Positions 1 through 11,339 of a stretch of 64,000 nucleotides of DNA are shown here, piece after piece. Origin of the DNA: Branchiostoma lanceolatum (Eukaryota > Chordata > Leptocardii > Amphioxiformes > Branchiostomatidae); the NCBI RefSeq assembly GCF_035083965.1, contig NC_089730.1, forward strand, positions 18,414,242-18,478,241, in the 5' to 3' direction. Position 1 is the first letter of the stretch. Each line of letters opens with the position of its first letter. The notes beneath the pieces are model-generated. The model worked only from the letters and a program-made list of their open reading frames with translations, searched no databases and was not told the origin of the DNA. The position numbers and the translations under genes are program-made.

Positions 1-1140
1 TGTTAAAGGAGACAGTAGTGGCTAGGTATCCGTCCACCAGCTACATAGACTTGTGTCCATCATAACTTCCTGGTCGTGTATGACGATGTCGACACAGAAC
101 ACTTTTGGACTGCAAAACCGTTCCTATGAAGAGAAAGAAAGCAGTGACTTACTTTCTGTTAAATGCGCTGGCATCTTATAAGGTAGATGGGACTATCAGA
201 GCCAATTTTGATATCTCGCTAAGGCTGTAGTAGGCTCAATACAAAATCTCTTAATTAAGTACAAGATATTATATAGTCCATGAACATAACTTAGTCATAA
301 TATAGTACATATGAACACAACAGACATACAATATTCCATAAGGACATAACTAAGACATGCTATGGAATATGTTAGCTACGAATCTTTACTTAAAACTATA
401 ATTAGTTACACCGTGTTAGCTGTCTAGTGGTATTCGCTGTTGACTTCAACAGTAAAATGGTAATTTGATATGGAGCCACCATATATATTCCCATGTACAA
501 CAAGTGTTCCCTCACAAATTTGCCCCTTCACGGTTTTCCCCTTTCACTGATTTACTGCAACATCTGTTTTCCATAACATTAGTATATCTGTTACAGGGCT
601 AACATCTACGAGTATGTGCTGACAAAGAACACACGAAAGATGCCCCCCCCCCCCCCCCAACCGGAAGTCTAAGATTGAACCTACAAAACTCTGCGAGCTT
701 GATTTGTGAAGCATAATAGCCCCTACACTTTCTTAAGCCAATGTGCAACGCAAACTAATTGCCTATCAAGTCAGTTGTAATCCCTGCACTGGGTCTGTCG
801 TCATATATTTCTACGTTTCTAACTATTTAACTATTACTAATTAACTACAACAGTACTTTTTTACTCACCTGTACGGTTACACACCTGCATACACTTAAGG
901 CATATTCACAGAGTCCGTAAAGTCTCACTCAAGTTTTACGGTTCTTCGCCCTTGAAGCAATGATGTACAGTTGGTGAATTCAAGCCTCAAAACCTTAGAC
1001 ATCCCGGTTCTAGAATCGTAAGAAGAGCCCGCGCCTGCTTTAACGTTACCTGAGCTATAGTCTGGCACAGTGATTTAAGGTTAAGGGTTAAGGTTCGGGT
1101 TACAGGTAAACAAACCAGGTGTACTTCGCATACGGTCCGC
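1..1140. other. Non-coding left flank, no gene recognised
   Basis: No exon with recognisable protein similarity was found on either strand. The stretch is AT-rich with a 16-base poly-C run at 643-658. Confidence 0.5.
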
Positions 1141-1145
1141 AAGGG

Positions 1146-2020
1146 CTAGGGAGCTTTCGCTAATAACAACAGCCGGTCGTTTGTCAATGACCAAAGAAAT
1201 TGAACAATTCTTACAGTCGGGTGGCTCACACTTGATTCATGAAAGAAGGAGAAAGGCTCCGCAGATTTCTTGTCATTTGCAGTGCCAAACAGGTTGACAG
1301 CAACTTTATGTCCTGTAAAGATAATCTCAAAGTACATTTGTAGGTACATTTTGCAGTCCATATGCGGTCTTCGTAGAGAATCTTTTTCAGCAGTCAACCC
1401 GTCTTCCCGAAGGTATTGTACCCTTGTCTGACAAAGCCTAATGTTGTAGTCAGCATGGCCAATGATAACCGTACCTAGGTCAGTTTGTAACGTGATCCAC
1501 TTTGGATGTAAAAAGGTCAACAGCCAACAGTAATGTACCTGGCCTACAGTGACATGGATCAATATATCCTTGTTGCTTTTACCGTTTAACCTCAACCTTG
1601 TAACGTCTGGGTAACTTTTTATTAAAAAACACACTTGAAGTCTGGACCCACACCCTGCATTTTAGAGTCAACGTTGTATACGATGTCATCTATATATGAA
1701 TAAGCCACATACATGTAAGATAAGAATGACAATGTCATGCCAATGGCAACATTATGTTTTATTAATTAAGAAAGCACAACTCATCAAAAATTAATGACTT
1801 GAAACAAGAAGACTCTAGCTTAGAAAGGTGTTTGATTAGGAGTGTTTTATTACTGTGTAATTTCTGACTATCCAACAATCTTGGGACTTTCTAGCGGTAG
1901 CATTTAGTATCAACTTTTCTTCCAAAATCCAAAGCGAAATTTCATATCTTGGTACTTCAATGACTACAAGACTTTGTTTCTGATATTTCACCAATTTTCC
2001 TGTCAACACATTAACCATCG
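1146..2020. repeat. 3' flank of OAS copy 1, paralogous to 6160-7560
   Basis: Segments here recur in the same order downstream of OAS copy 2. CAGGTCAGTTTGTA.CGTGATCC occurs near 1468 and 6164. AAGAATGACAA followed by an AACAT.ATGTTTT stretch occurs near 1722 and 7158. The TTCTAACGG/TTCTAGCGG block occurs near 7432 and 1889. The 162-codon open frame at 1146-1634 (minus) lies partly in this repeated material and matches no family I know, so it is not called a gene. Confidence 0.6.
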
Positions 2021-2223
2021 ACTGATCCGAACCTATGAAAAAAAATTATGTATTTCGCATTTAAATTTTCAGACGCTGAATGGCAAAGATTAACACTGGT
2101 ACAAGGTTTTAAAAGCAATGCAAGTTGTGAGAATCATCAGCTAGGCTTGTTTCAATCCATCAGGAGTTCATATCGTCAATCAAGCACGTTGTGACGTGTA
2201 CCATGCAGACAGTTGGGTAACCC

Positions 2224-4957
2224 TTAGAACACATGGCGGAAAAACGGTTTCCGCAGGGTCTGCTGGGCAGCCCGAGCCACTGCAGGCCAGTCCCTACAGC
2301 GGTCAGCCACGTTGTTGTAGGGGTTAGCGGGGTCCAGGATCAGGGGCCTGCAACACGAGATATAACCATCAATATCGGGATTGCGGTAGATTATCTCATA
2401 GTTAAATATCTGTAGAGGTGTAAACTTACTAATAGGATTATTTTAAACTTCCTAAAAAAGACTTCCTGACATTAAGAGGTCCTTAGTCATTCATTTGATA
2501 GGAGTATGATTACCAGTGACCACTCCGATTGATTCTTAGCAGCTGGAATTGTATGATATACATCACAATTAAGAAAATGATGACAATACTGTATCATAAG
2601 ACTAGACGGCGTGATTCTCACTATATGATCAAATTTGTTCTATTACCGTTTTTGCAACATTGGCTTTATTCGGTTGAAATGGTAGTTGTCGTCCCAGGTG
2701 GCACAGATGTTTTGGTAGTTTGTCAGCTTCTCCAGAACGGCCTTGAACGCAGATTCAACTGACACAAACCCGTAAGACGGCCGATTGTTGATACAGAGAA
2801 GTTCCAGTGGGTAAGACGTGAGGCTGGATTCAGTCACACAAGATGACCTTGTTCCATGGGTAAAGAATTAAATCATCAATATCAACCCCACAGTAAAGCC
2901 GCCACCAAACGCTTGCAAGCAGGAACAAACATTAACACATATCCATCAATTTGTCACAACCTTTCTCCATGAGGTTTATAATTACTCACTTCCACATCTT
3001 GACCAGCCGGATGAGGTCCTTGACCTCTGCTGGCTGCTTCTTCACAAACTCTAACTGCAGCTCCACCAGCGCTGCTGAACAGTTCTCCCTGGCACGGGCG
3101 TCCATTCGGCCCATCATCCTGTACACTTCTTCCTTCTTAGCTGGCAAGACACAAGACACAATCATAAACAAAGCTACGTTTGATAAGGTGAGACTTGCAC
3201 CTCTGTTAATATGTTGTTAATGAAGTTCACAGCCCATCTATAACTACTGTGCGTTTCCCCTTTTTCTATTATATAGCTGTATTGCTATGAGCAAAAGTCA
3301 ACCCGGATTAAATGACACTCACCACTAGAGGGAACAGGTCCCAGCAGGTCTCTGGCCAACAGGAGGTCCACATCATGTGAGGCATGGTCCCACTTCTGGG
3401 TCTTCACCCTCAGTTTAACCGCATGGCTCGTACGACCCACCACTTCAAGGTTGTAGGCGATGCTATAGTTGCAATCAATATGGAATATTATGCAAACACA
3501 CACACACACACGATTACTACAAAATTTATGTTGACAAATTTCAATTTCGCTCAATCTGGACAATCACCAATGCCATCAAGCACATATGGTATTGTCTATT
3601 CTATGACTATAATGAATATGTGGATATTGCTTGGAGAACATCCTTGTCAATAAGCACTTTTACCTGTCCTTCGATCTTATCAGAGCTCTTTCCATCTGCT
3701 CTAGATGGCGCTGCAGCTGGCGGTGGTAGTCATGGCTGTCGGTGGGTGGCAGCTCGGAGATGAACATCACACAGTCTATGTCTGACTTGGACTTAATGGT
3801 AGTGCCCTTTCCCAGAGATCCTCCCTTAGTGAAGATACGACAGTTTTATTCGTATGACAGGTGATATTCTTTAGTCGATATTCAGTAGCTTCATTAAGTT
3901 TAAGGTTAACAGTTTGGGGAGTTTTTGCAGATGATGTCACAGGGATTGTTATCGCTTAAATCAATCTAGTAGCGCGGTAGTCATCGTCAATTTTCTTTCC
4001 GTCACTCACCAACACACCACCCTCGTTAAACCAGGACCCCATATCGCGACCGATGTAACGTGGAGCGATATGGGGTCCTGGTTTAACGAGGGTGCAACAC
4101 ACTGAAACAAGTGGCTGCTAGTTGATGACATTTTCAAAATCAGCTCTGTTGTTTTAGGTTACAAGAATTGAATGGCTTGAAGTGAGTAAGTTAGACCATC
4201 ACCTTGATGAACCTGTTAACAGTGAACAAAGAGCTTCTTTTGAAGAAGTCAGCCAAGCGGTCCACAACACTGCTGCACTCCTCGCTGTAGGACTGGTCCG
4301 TCTGCAGTTGCTGACAGATGTAACTGTTAACGTGGAAAGGCGCATAGTGGTTCAGGAAGTCGTTGAAGTCTGTAGATGGATTAAAACAATATTGTGAGCC
4401 ACTGTCTATGTAACAACCACAAAATCAGTTCAGCTAAATCATTATACGTCAGTTAACTAAAGCACAGAGTGTTACAATGGTATCTAAGGGTGTCACTAAA
4501 GAACGACTTTAAAAGTTAGGAATTGTGACTTTTGCACTTTGTTGACAAATAGAACTAATTAGCATATGATAAAGCCGCATGTATCTAGGAATCTCAAAAC
4601 TACTAGATATTAATGTTAAAAATCAATGTTAAACCATTACATCGTTACATTCACAACTATCATTAACACAGCTTTTACCTTATATTCGTTCGAACGAAGA
4701 CGTCGACAACACGCCGCAGGCCCCCTCCCCCCGAGAATTAACATTGGACTGTTGCGTGAACATTCTGAACTGTTTTTCGACCTTTGAACTGTATGTTTTT
4801 TGCCAGACCAAGTCCGTGTCTGCTCTAGACAAGCTGATAGTAAGTGGGTGACATTTTCTGTATAGCCCCACTACTTTTAGATAAATAGCGAGGGAGAGAA
4901 AGAAAGTTAGGAGACATTGACGTAAAACGTGCACGTACCTGAGCTGAAAAATTGCAT
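2224..4957 (-). CDS. OAS1-like: 2'-5'-oligoadenylate synthase-like protein (OAS copy 1), 7 coding exons
   Basis: OAS enzymes sense double-stranded RNA and make 2'-5' oligoadenylate from ATP, which activates RNase L in vertebrates. Coding exons, in order: 4939-4957, 4203-4369, 3664-3824, 3323-3462, 2990-3140, 2647-2823, 2224-2347. All have GT-AG borders and matching phases, and the total of 939 nt gives 312 aa. Seen: GGSLGKGT from residue 63; the metal-binding pair in SKSDIDCVMF (Asp77, Asp79); a third acidic residue in HDVDLLLA (Asp148). Downstream are the OAS1_C-type segments DLIRLVKMW, PLELLC, FKAVLEKL and RPLILDPANPYNNVAD. The acidic positions fall almost exactly where they lie in human OAS1. 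No cGAS-type zinc ribbon is seen. The first exon (MQFFSS, 19 nt) was chosen because its donor has the required phase 1 and a perfect CRE lies just upstream; it is the least certain part. AATAAA on the minus strand at 1846-1851 may end the transcript. Confidence 0.9.
4018..4094. repeat. Perfect 29-bp inverted repeat with 19-nt loop inside an OAS intron
   Basis: Arms 4018-4046 and 4066-4094 are exact reverse complements (CACCCTCGTTAAACC... against its complement). The element lies in the first large intron of OAS copy 1, between the exons ending at 4203 and starting at 3824. No counterpart was noticed in OAS copy 2. It may be a tiny fold-back transposon. Confidence 0.9.
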
Positions 4958-4970
4958 TTTGTCCCCTTCG

Positions 4971-4978
4971 TGACGTCA
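4971..4978. promoter_or_regulatory. Perfect CRE/ATF palindrome upstream of OAS copy 1
   Basis: TGACGTCA lies 13 bases upstream of the proposed OAS copy 1 start codon on the minus strand. CREB/ATF binding is established for this motif. Its use here is inference and supports the short first exon as promoter-proximal. Confidence 0.5.
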
Positions 4979-5299
4979 CGCAGATGATTCGGGAAGACTA
5001 CTGGATGATACTTTTCAACAACACTGATTGCATGAATGTACAGGCCTCGACTTGTGTTCAGTATTCAAAGATTTCGTTTTGGCATTATGCTGATAGGTGG
5101 ACCATTGCATAAAAATCTGCTGTGCTTACTTCTAGATAAAATCTGTGAATATCAATATTTAAACTTTCGGTGGCTAGACGCGCACAGAACGCAAATAGTA
5201 AAGATAAGTGCACTTTGAGACGTGACCAAGGATTTCGCAACGTTTTAGCCAGTCAGCCTCTAATTTAAAGCAAAAAAAGATAGTACGTAGGGAGTTTCT

Positions 5300-5756
5300 T
5301 AAGCCCAGGATAGGACACGCTAAGAAAGAGCGTGTTGGGCCAGCCTGTAGAGGCCCCTAAGCCACTTCTGGTCAACAAACTGGTAAGTGGTAATTGTTCA
5401 ATGCCATTATATTATACATGTCAGTATTTTCGTTTGTTCAAAACGAACAATCGGCAAGGATTCTTCTATCATAACTTATCCCTCCCCTGATCATGACATC
5501 TTCGGGGACTTTATTCAACAATAGAGACTGAAAAATCACAGTATAGACAGTTTTTATAAGACATGTTGGATTGGCTATAACACAAACTTTGCAGAAAATG
5601 ATCGTCTAGCTTTTAATACATCTCAGTCATATTTTAAGATTAATAGTGATGGTGATGACCAAAGAAAAGACTGCTGTTAAACGTCTTACCTAAAATCGGA
5701 CGGAAACAACTTGGAAACCTGTTATATACAGCGTCCACCCTCGGCGATGCCTGTTA
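5300..5756. other. Intergenic stretch between OAS copy 1 promoter and upstream repeat
   Basis: No coding exon, RNA gene or clear element was recognised in this stretch. Confidence 0.4.
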
Positions 5757-6163
5757 GCTCTGTGCGACGTCACCGAAACCAGCTCAGTTTCATATAGTCA
5801 GTAACACACATACGTGTTTGAACGCACATAGCCAATATACAAGCCTCATGATGTCTTATTATTTGTATATCCTCACATGATTGCAAAACTCGTGACCCGG
5901 GAAAGGTGGCATGTCCTGCAGGAACAGTGCCAGGTAGATACAAACAGGTGCCTGCTGGGGAATTCCTTGCCAGCTCTGTGCGACGTGATCGAAACCAACT
6001 TGGTTTTACATAGTCAGCAACATACGCATGTTTGAACGTAAGTAGCCAATAGAAAAGCCTCATGATTTCTTATGATTTGCATACTCTCACATGATTGCAA
6101 AACTCGTGACCCGGAGGAGTGGTGCCAGGTAGATACAAGTACCTGCTGGGCGATTCCTTAGAC
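5757..6163. repeat. Two-copy tandem repeat, period about 216 bp
   Basis: GCTCTGTGCGACGT starts each copy, at 5757 and 5973. Both copies contain ATTGCAAAACTCGTGACCCGG and a GCCAGGTAGATACAA block. A diverged third copy of the right-hand part lies at about 13700-13795, upstream of the zinc-finger-OAS gene. The repeat thus sits 5' of both OAS genes. Confidence 0.75.
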
Positions 6164-6429
6164 CAGGTCAGTTTGTACCGTGATCCCCTTTAAACACAAT
6201 AAACGGCTGACCGCAATGCATTTGGCCTATAGATAAATGGATCATAACACACTGCAGCTGGTTACTCTTACCGACTTACGGGTTTAAGGATGGGGTAACT
6301 TTGTTTTCAAAGGCACAACCCAATTTGAAATCTAAGACCCACAAACTGGTTTTTAAGAGTGCACGTTGTATATATATCAAAAGCGAGGAGAAGTAGAATT
6401 TATCTAATGATAGTCATATTCTTTTTGTC

Positions 6430-6530
6430 CCGTTAACTGTACTTGTTGTTTTGTTTTGTTGTGACCTGTACTTAGCCAAGTGTGGCAGAAATGTGCAATA
6501 AAGGTCTTCATTCATTCATTGTAAATAAGC
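6430..6530 (+). mobile_element. LINE 3' tail fragment with ATTC repeats
   Basis: The segment ends GTGCAATAAAGGTC followed by TTCATTCATT. It resembles the reverse complement of 25462-25520, which is the 3' end of the reverse-transcriptase fragment at 25.6-26.5 kb. This suggests the same LINE family. Confidence 0.55.
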
Positions 6531-6534
6531 ATCA

Positions 6535-7157
6535 TAAGAATGCTTGGGTGCTCTTGGGTGGAGTCAACTACAACACCGAAGAACGCGCCATGTCTGCATT
6601 ATGGTGTATAAATGTCTCAATGGGCTAGCCCCCAGCTATTTACTCAACACATTCAGTTATAATAACCAAATCCACAATTACCACACTAGACAATCACACC
6701 TACTCCACAGACCCAACTACACATCAAAAACAGGTCAACGTACATTCGCATATAGGGCAGTAGTAACCTACAACGCACTCGAACTGAATGTGAAACAAGC
6801 GCCGAACCTTAACATATTTAAAGAGCGACTAAAGTCACTTTACTAGCCGTCTATTGACCATCTACAACATATTACGTTTGTTCAGTTACTTTTGCCCATT
6901 AAGCTTGTTTTGATTATATGATTATTTTACTCCTATGTTACTGCTTTGACCTCTGACCCTCTCAACATCATTTGTTTGCTTTTGTTTGATGATTTCAGTG
7001 CTATTGTTTGTTATATTGAGTTTGTTCTGTACTATTCCTATGTTTAATTATCATTTTATGACCTGTATTTATTATCTGTATGTAAGGGCTCCCTTGGAAA
7101 TCAGCTGCTGAGTCAGCTGAAGGGACTACCCTAAAGATGAATAAATAAATAAATAAA
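6535..7157 (+). mobile_element. 5'-truncated non-LTR retrotransposon (CR1/L2-like tail)
   Basis: An open frame at 6544-6846 reads as the C-terminus of a LINE reverse-transcriptase polyprotein: YKCLNGLAPSYL, then QRTFAYRAVVTYNALE and FKERLKSLY, stop. This is the typical tail of CR1/L2-type elements. A 3' UTR of about 300 bp follows, ending in (AATA)n at 7137-7157. The upstream reverse transcriptase and endonuclease are absent, so the copy is dead on arrival. It interrupts a flank otherwise shared by the two OAS genes. Confidence 0.85.
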
Positions 7158-7832
7158 AAAGAATGACAACTCACTGTTCAATGGGAACATCATGTTTTCA
7201 TTAGGTTTAAAAGTTAACCTTATGTTTGCTGATCAGTTAGCCAACTTTCATAAGGATATTGATTTACATCGGACGGCGGAAAGCATGGAAAACCACAACA
7301 TATCAGTAATTAATTCATTGAAAAAAGGGGACCGACTTCATCTTACAAAGATAATACACAGATTCAAAATGTAATAAGGGGTAAGGGGTAACATTACTGT
7401 ATTCTTTCTGTAAAAAAAATGTCTTATGCCTTTCTAACGGCAGCATTATTAGTATTAGCTTTACATCCACAAATCTAAGGCACAATCACATGTTCCCTGA
7501 AAGACTACAAGGATACATTTCCTCAGTTTTCTTCCCAGTACATCTGCCTGAAGCGCCTAATCTGAACATTTATACTTCTTTCACTTCACTCTGAACCTCG
7601 ATCAAAAACGTCACGGCATATATATAATTGAATTATTCCATGCCAAAAATAAGTGAATTCCTCAGGTGCAAAAAAGCACAAACTGATTCTGATGTATACA
7701 TCAAGATTAATATAAGATATAGGAAGTTACATTGGTTAGCAAGTACTATTTTAGAAACAACAGTCTATCAGCAATTCATGTCGCCTATCAAGCACTCTAT
7801 GTTGTGACGTGTACCAAACAATGGGATTGTCT

Positions 7833-10800
7833 TTATATGTAGCGTAAGAACGGTTTCTGCAGGGTCTCCCGGGCAGCCTTCGCCACCTCATCCCAGTCCC
7901 AACAACTGTCAGCCACGTTGTTGTAGGGGTTGGAGGGGTCCAGAATTAGGGGCCTGCAGCATAGAGAAGTGATGATGAATATCAGAATTACTGTCGATTG
8001 ACTCATGGATAACACGTTCGCAAACAGCTTCAAGACTTACATGTTACTTAGATTGTTTTGTCAGTGTTGTAACGCAATAAGTGTTCTTTCTAGCTCAAAA
8101 GGTATCATATAATACATACCGTTTTCCCAACATTTCCACCACTCGACTGTAAGAGTAGTTATCGAGCCAGTAGGCACTGACGCTCTTGATGTCACATAGT
8201 TTCTCCAAGACGGCCTTGAATGCCTCTGCCACTCTCGAACGGGATGGACAGACGTGGATGCACAGGAGTTCAATAATGTACGACTTGAGGCTGGTTTCTG
8301 GCACACAAGATTTCCTTATTGAAAGCGTAAAGACAAAAATCATCAATCGCGAAGCAAACCCATAACTCTGCTTTAGAGAAAAAGCGAAACATTTCAGTGA
8401 TAGTCGCGCTCTTTGTAAACAGCAACAATAACAATCATTAAAATGTAGCTACCAATTTGACTCAGTTTTTTTGCCAATAGGATTACTTACTTCCACATCT
8501 TGACCAGCCGGATGAGGTCCTTGACCTCTGCTGGCTGCTTCTTCACAAAGTCCCGCTGCAGCTCCACCAGCGCTGCGGAACAGTTATCCCTGGCACGGGC
8601 GTCCAGTCTTCCCATCATGGCGTACACCCTCTCTTTCTTAGCTAGCAAGGTACAAAACACACAATTTTGGCGTCGAAAAGTTACAAAATATAGTTATACC
8701 TGTTGCATTTTTTAAATCACATTGCTTTCCATAAGTGATGACATTTAATTACAAAATGTTATATTATATTCAACTTAATTATAGGAGAGACGTAGACTTG
8801 CATCAGGTAAACAAAGGGTTCAAACAAAACAAACAAACAAATACTCACCCTTGGTAGGAGAAGGTCCCAACATGTCGTTGGCCAGAAGGAGGTCGACTTC
8901 ATGTGGTTCATGGTCTGCCTTGGCCTGTACCCTCAGTTTAACGGCGTGGCCCGTACGACCCGTCACCTTAAGGTCGTAGGCAATGCTAAAGACATATACA
9001 ATGTTTTTGATTATACCATACAATGTCACATACGGTTATCTGGTGTGTGTATGTGTATGTGTATGTAAGTGCCTGTTTGTGTGTGTTGGAGGGTGTGTTT
9101 GTGTGTGTGTGGGGGGGGGGGGGGGGGGTGAATGCAAAGAGGCACACATACCTATGATGTATAAGAAAGCAAAAGTAACGATACGCAATTCACCTTTGCA
9201 TTGAGCTTTTTAATGTACTCTGCAGTTCGTCTAATTGTTCATGTAGCTCATCGTTATAGTCGGGGCTGTCGATGGATGGCAGCTCAGAGATGAACATCAC
9301 AAGATCGATGTCAGATTTAGACTTGATCGCTGTGCCCTTCCCCAAAGAGCCACCCTGAAGTATAGTACGAAGATCAAAATGGCAATGTTACTCTACGACA
9401 ATGGAATCGTGTATTTTACAACAGATGTACAATAACTACGTTACGTTAAAAGCTGATTGAACAACTGTAAATACTCAACAGATGTAAAAGTTGTATCCGA
9501 ATTGTACTTGCTATTTCAATTTGCACCTGATACCTGCGTGCACTACTTTGTTCTATCATACATCTTACACCATTATAAAACAAAAGGTTTATTGATCTTT
9601 AAGTTGATCAGAATATCATTGACAACTTCTCTCTGTGATTCCAAATCTGAAATATCCAGCTTTGTAGCTCATTGGCACTGAATAACAAAAAAGTTTACCT
9701 TGATGATCTTTTCAACTTTGAACCCGGAGCTTCTTTTTAAGAAGTTCGCAAGATGCTCCACCACACTGCTGCACTCATCGCGGAACGGCTTATCCGTCTG
9801 CAGATGGTCTGAGATGTACTTGATGGCGTTGGCTGGGTCAGAGATGTCCAGAACATTACCATAATCTGCAGATGGGCGTAGAAAAGGAGTAGAAGGAATT
9901 CCAAATACGATTCATAATTGGTTCTTTCTGATTAATGTAATCTCGCCCAAGAATACATTATCATCTACATGTACTTGTTAGACTTATACAAGGTTTTAGT
10001 GTAAAATAAAAATCATACATATGGAACTTAGGTGTGCTGTAATTGTTTGACACAGAACAACTGTGACCCGGCTAATCATATTTTATTTGTAAATGGTCTC
10101 CTCTTTATAACGATCGTTGTATCTGAGCCCCAACTTCAGTTGGTACCCTTAAGTGTATGTCGATGAAAAAGATTAAGGACGCACCGGAGGATGAGTCGGA
10201 ATCTGTGTTATCGTCGGATTCACTATCACTGCTGGGATCCCTCGTTGTGGCATGGGCTTGATTTGAAAGAGGAATAAAGAGTTCAGTGATTCATTCCCAA
10301 TGAAAGTTTCAAAGGGAACCGAAATGGTGGATTTCATGATACTGTAGTTATATAAAACACGCTGTTGGAGGGCAATAATGTATCTATCTATCAAGTCAAT
10401 TGCAACCATTGAAGCTAAGCGGGTATACTCAATTTCATTGTAGAATGTAATCTGTTTTAGCACAGAATTTTATAATCTATAATGAAATCATAACCAAGTT
10501 AGAGTCAGAATTTTGACTATACGATTATTGCAATCATTTGGAAAATATTCTGCACATCTTATAAAAGAAGAATGGCTGATGATACTAAATCTAAAACTGC
10601 AAAATCATCTCCCACCTGTGAAAGAATATCCACCAAAACGTGAAGCACTGCTGCCGTGCTTGTCTTTCCTGTGTTGCTGCATCCCATTTGGCGTGGAGAA
10701 GCCGTTGGAGCAGATGACGCATTTATATGGACCTCTATTCTTTGTCTTTCTCTGCTTTGGCCTTTTCTCACCTGTTGTGTAGAAACATACAAAATGAAGC

Positions 10801-11152
10801 AATCCATCCAAATGCAGTAAATGACGACAGTTCCGACTTTGATATTCACCCGAAAATATAACCATCTCTATATCCTTTACGATACCAATGAACATTGCAT
10901 TGTTCTGACCACCGTATTTTGTGTCAGCAGCACTGTAATGTAATGTTTAACAAAGACGGTAGACATGTACGTACCATGTTGTGACATTTCCTTGTGATAC
11001 CAAAGGGACGATTCCTTCCCAAAAGATCTCCCACAAGCGCCAATGTCACAGGTCAAGGAGGCATGTGAGTAAATGTGGTGCTTGTCCTCCGTGTGCTGTA
11101 GACGTGAGGACTTTCTACCGAAGCTTTTTGAGCATATGTTGCAGGACTCCAT
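7833..11152 (-). CDS. OAS1-like: C2H2 zinc-finger / 2'-5'-oligoadenylate synthase fusion (OAS copy 2), 9 coding exons
   Basis: Exons in order: 10975-11152, 10616-10771, 10185-10256, 9699-9865, 9194-9354, 8849-8985, 8491-8641, 8120-8290, 7833-7953. All have GT-AG borders and phases match at each join; the 1314 nt give 437 aa. Residues 1-98 hold three C2H2 fingers: Cys4/Cys7/His20/His25, Cys35/Cys40/His53/His59 and Cys77/Cys80/His93/His98. A GEKRP linker is restored across the first splice. Residues about 112-135 are an acidic Ser/Asp stretch (DPSSDSESDDNTDSDSSS). The OAS domain follows with GGSLGKGT from 192, Asp206/Asp208 in SKSDIDLVMF and Asp276 in HEVDLLLA, so it is predicted to be catalytically competent. 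The last six exons correspond one-to-one to OAS copy 1, and the 167-, 161- and 151-bp exons are identical in length. A stop lies just upstream of Met1. The fusion join is inferred; a shorter transcript without fingers is possible. Confidence 0.83.
9043..9128. repeat. GT-rich microsatellite plus 18-base G run
   Basis: GT-rich sequence runs into 18 consecutive G at 9111-9128, inside an intron of the zinc-finger-OAS gene. It could form a quadruplex and is a likely site of assembly length error. Confidence 0.85.
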
Positions 11153-11339
11153 CTCTTATGCTGGTAACCCAAAAAGGGTATACAACGACCTGGAAAGAGT
11201 TGAAAGCTCATAGACTCTTATTCTATAAAGTCTTATTCTATGACCTAAGGTCAGGGCGAAAATACACAATGAACTAGACTGGCCGTCATTTGCTTTAAGA
11301 GCAAATTCAGGATGTTTCGCCCATACTCCTCATGCAAGA

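Noticed and set aside
1146-1634. 162-codon open frame on the minus strand as a gene
   Set aside because: No recognisable motif, it overlaps sequence repeated in the 3' flank of OAS copy 2, and it has no coherent splice context.
2951-3220. Plus-strand open frames opposite the OAS exons (also 8500-8715, 4182-4397)
   Set aside because: They are antisense shadows of OAS exons, which are strongly supported by motif and phase on the minus strand.
4680-4979. Open frame as the N-terminal exon of OAS copy 1
   Set aside because: The only good donor after it (4679) would leave the wrong phase, and the frame meets a stop there. The MQFFSS exon fits the phase instead.
7833-11152. Reading the nucleotidyltransferase as a cGAS-like receptor rather than OAS
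   Set aside because: Motifs (GGSLGKGT, LIRLVKMW, LELLC, RPLILDP.NP) and exon layout follow OAS, and no cGAS zinc-ribbon cysteines were seen.
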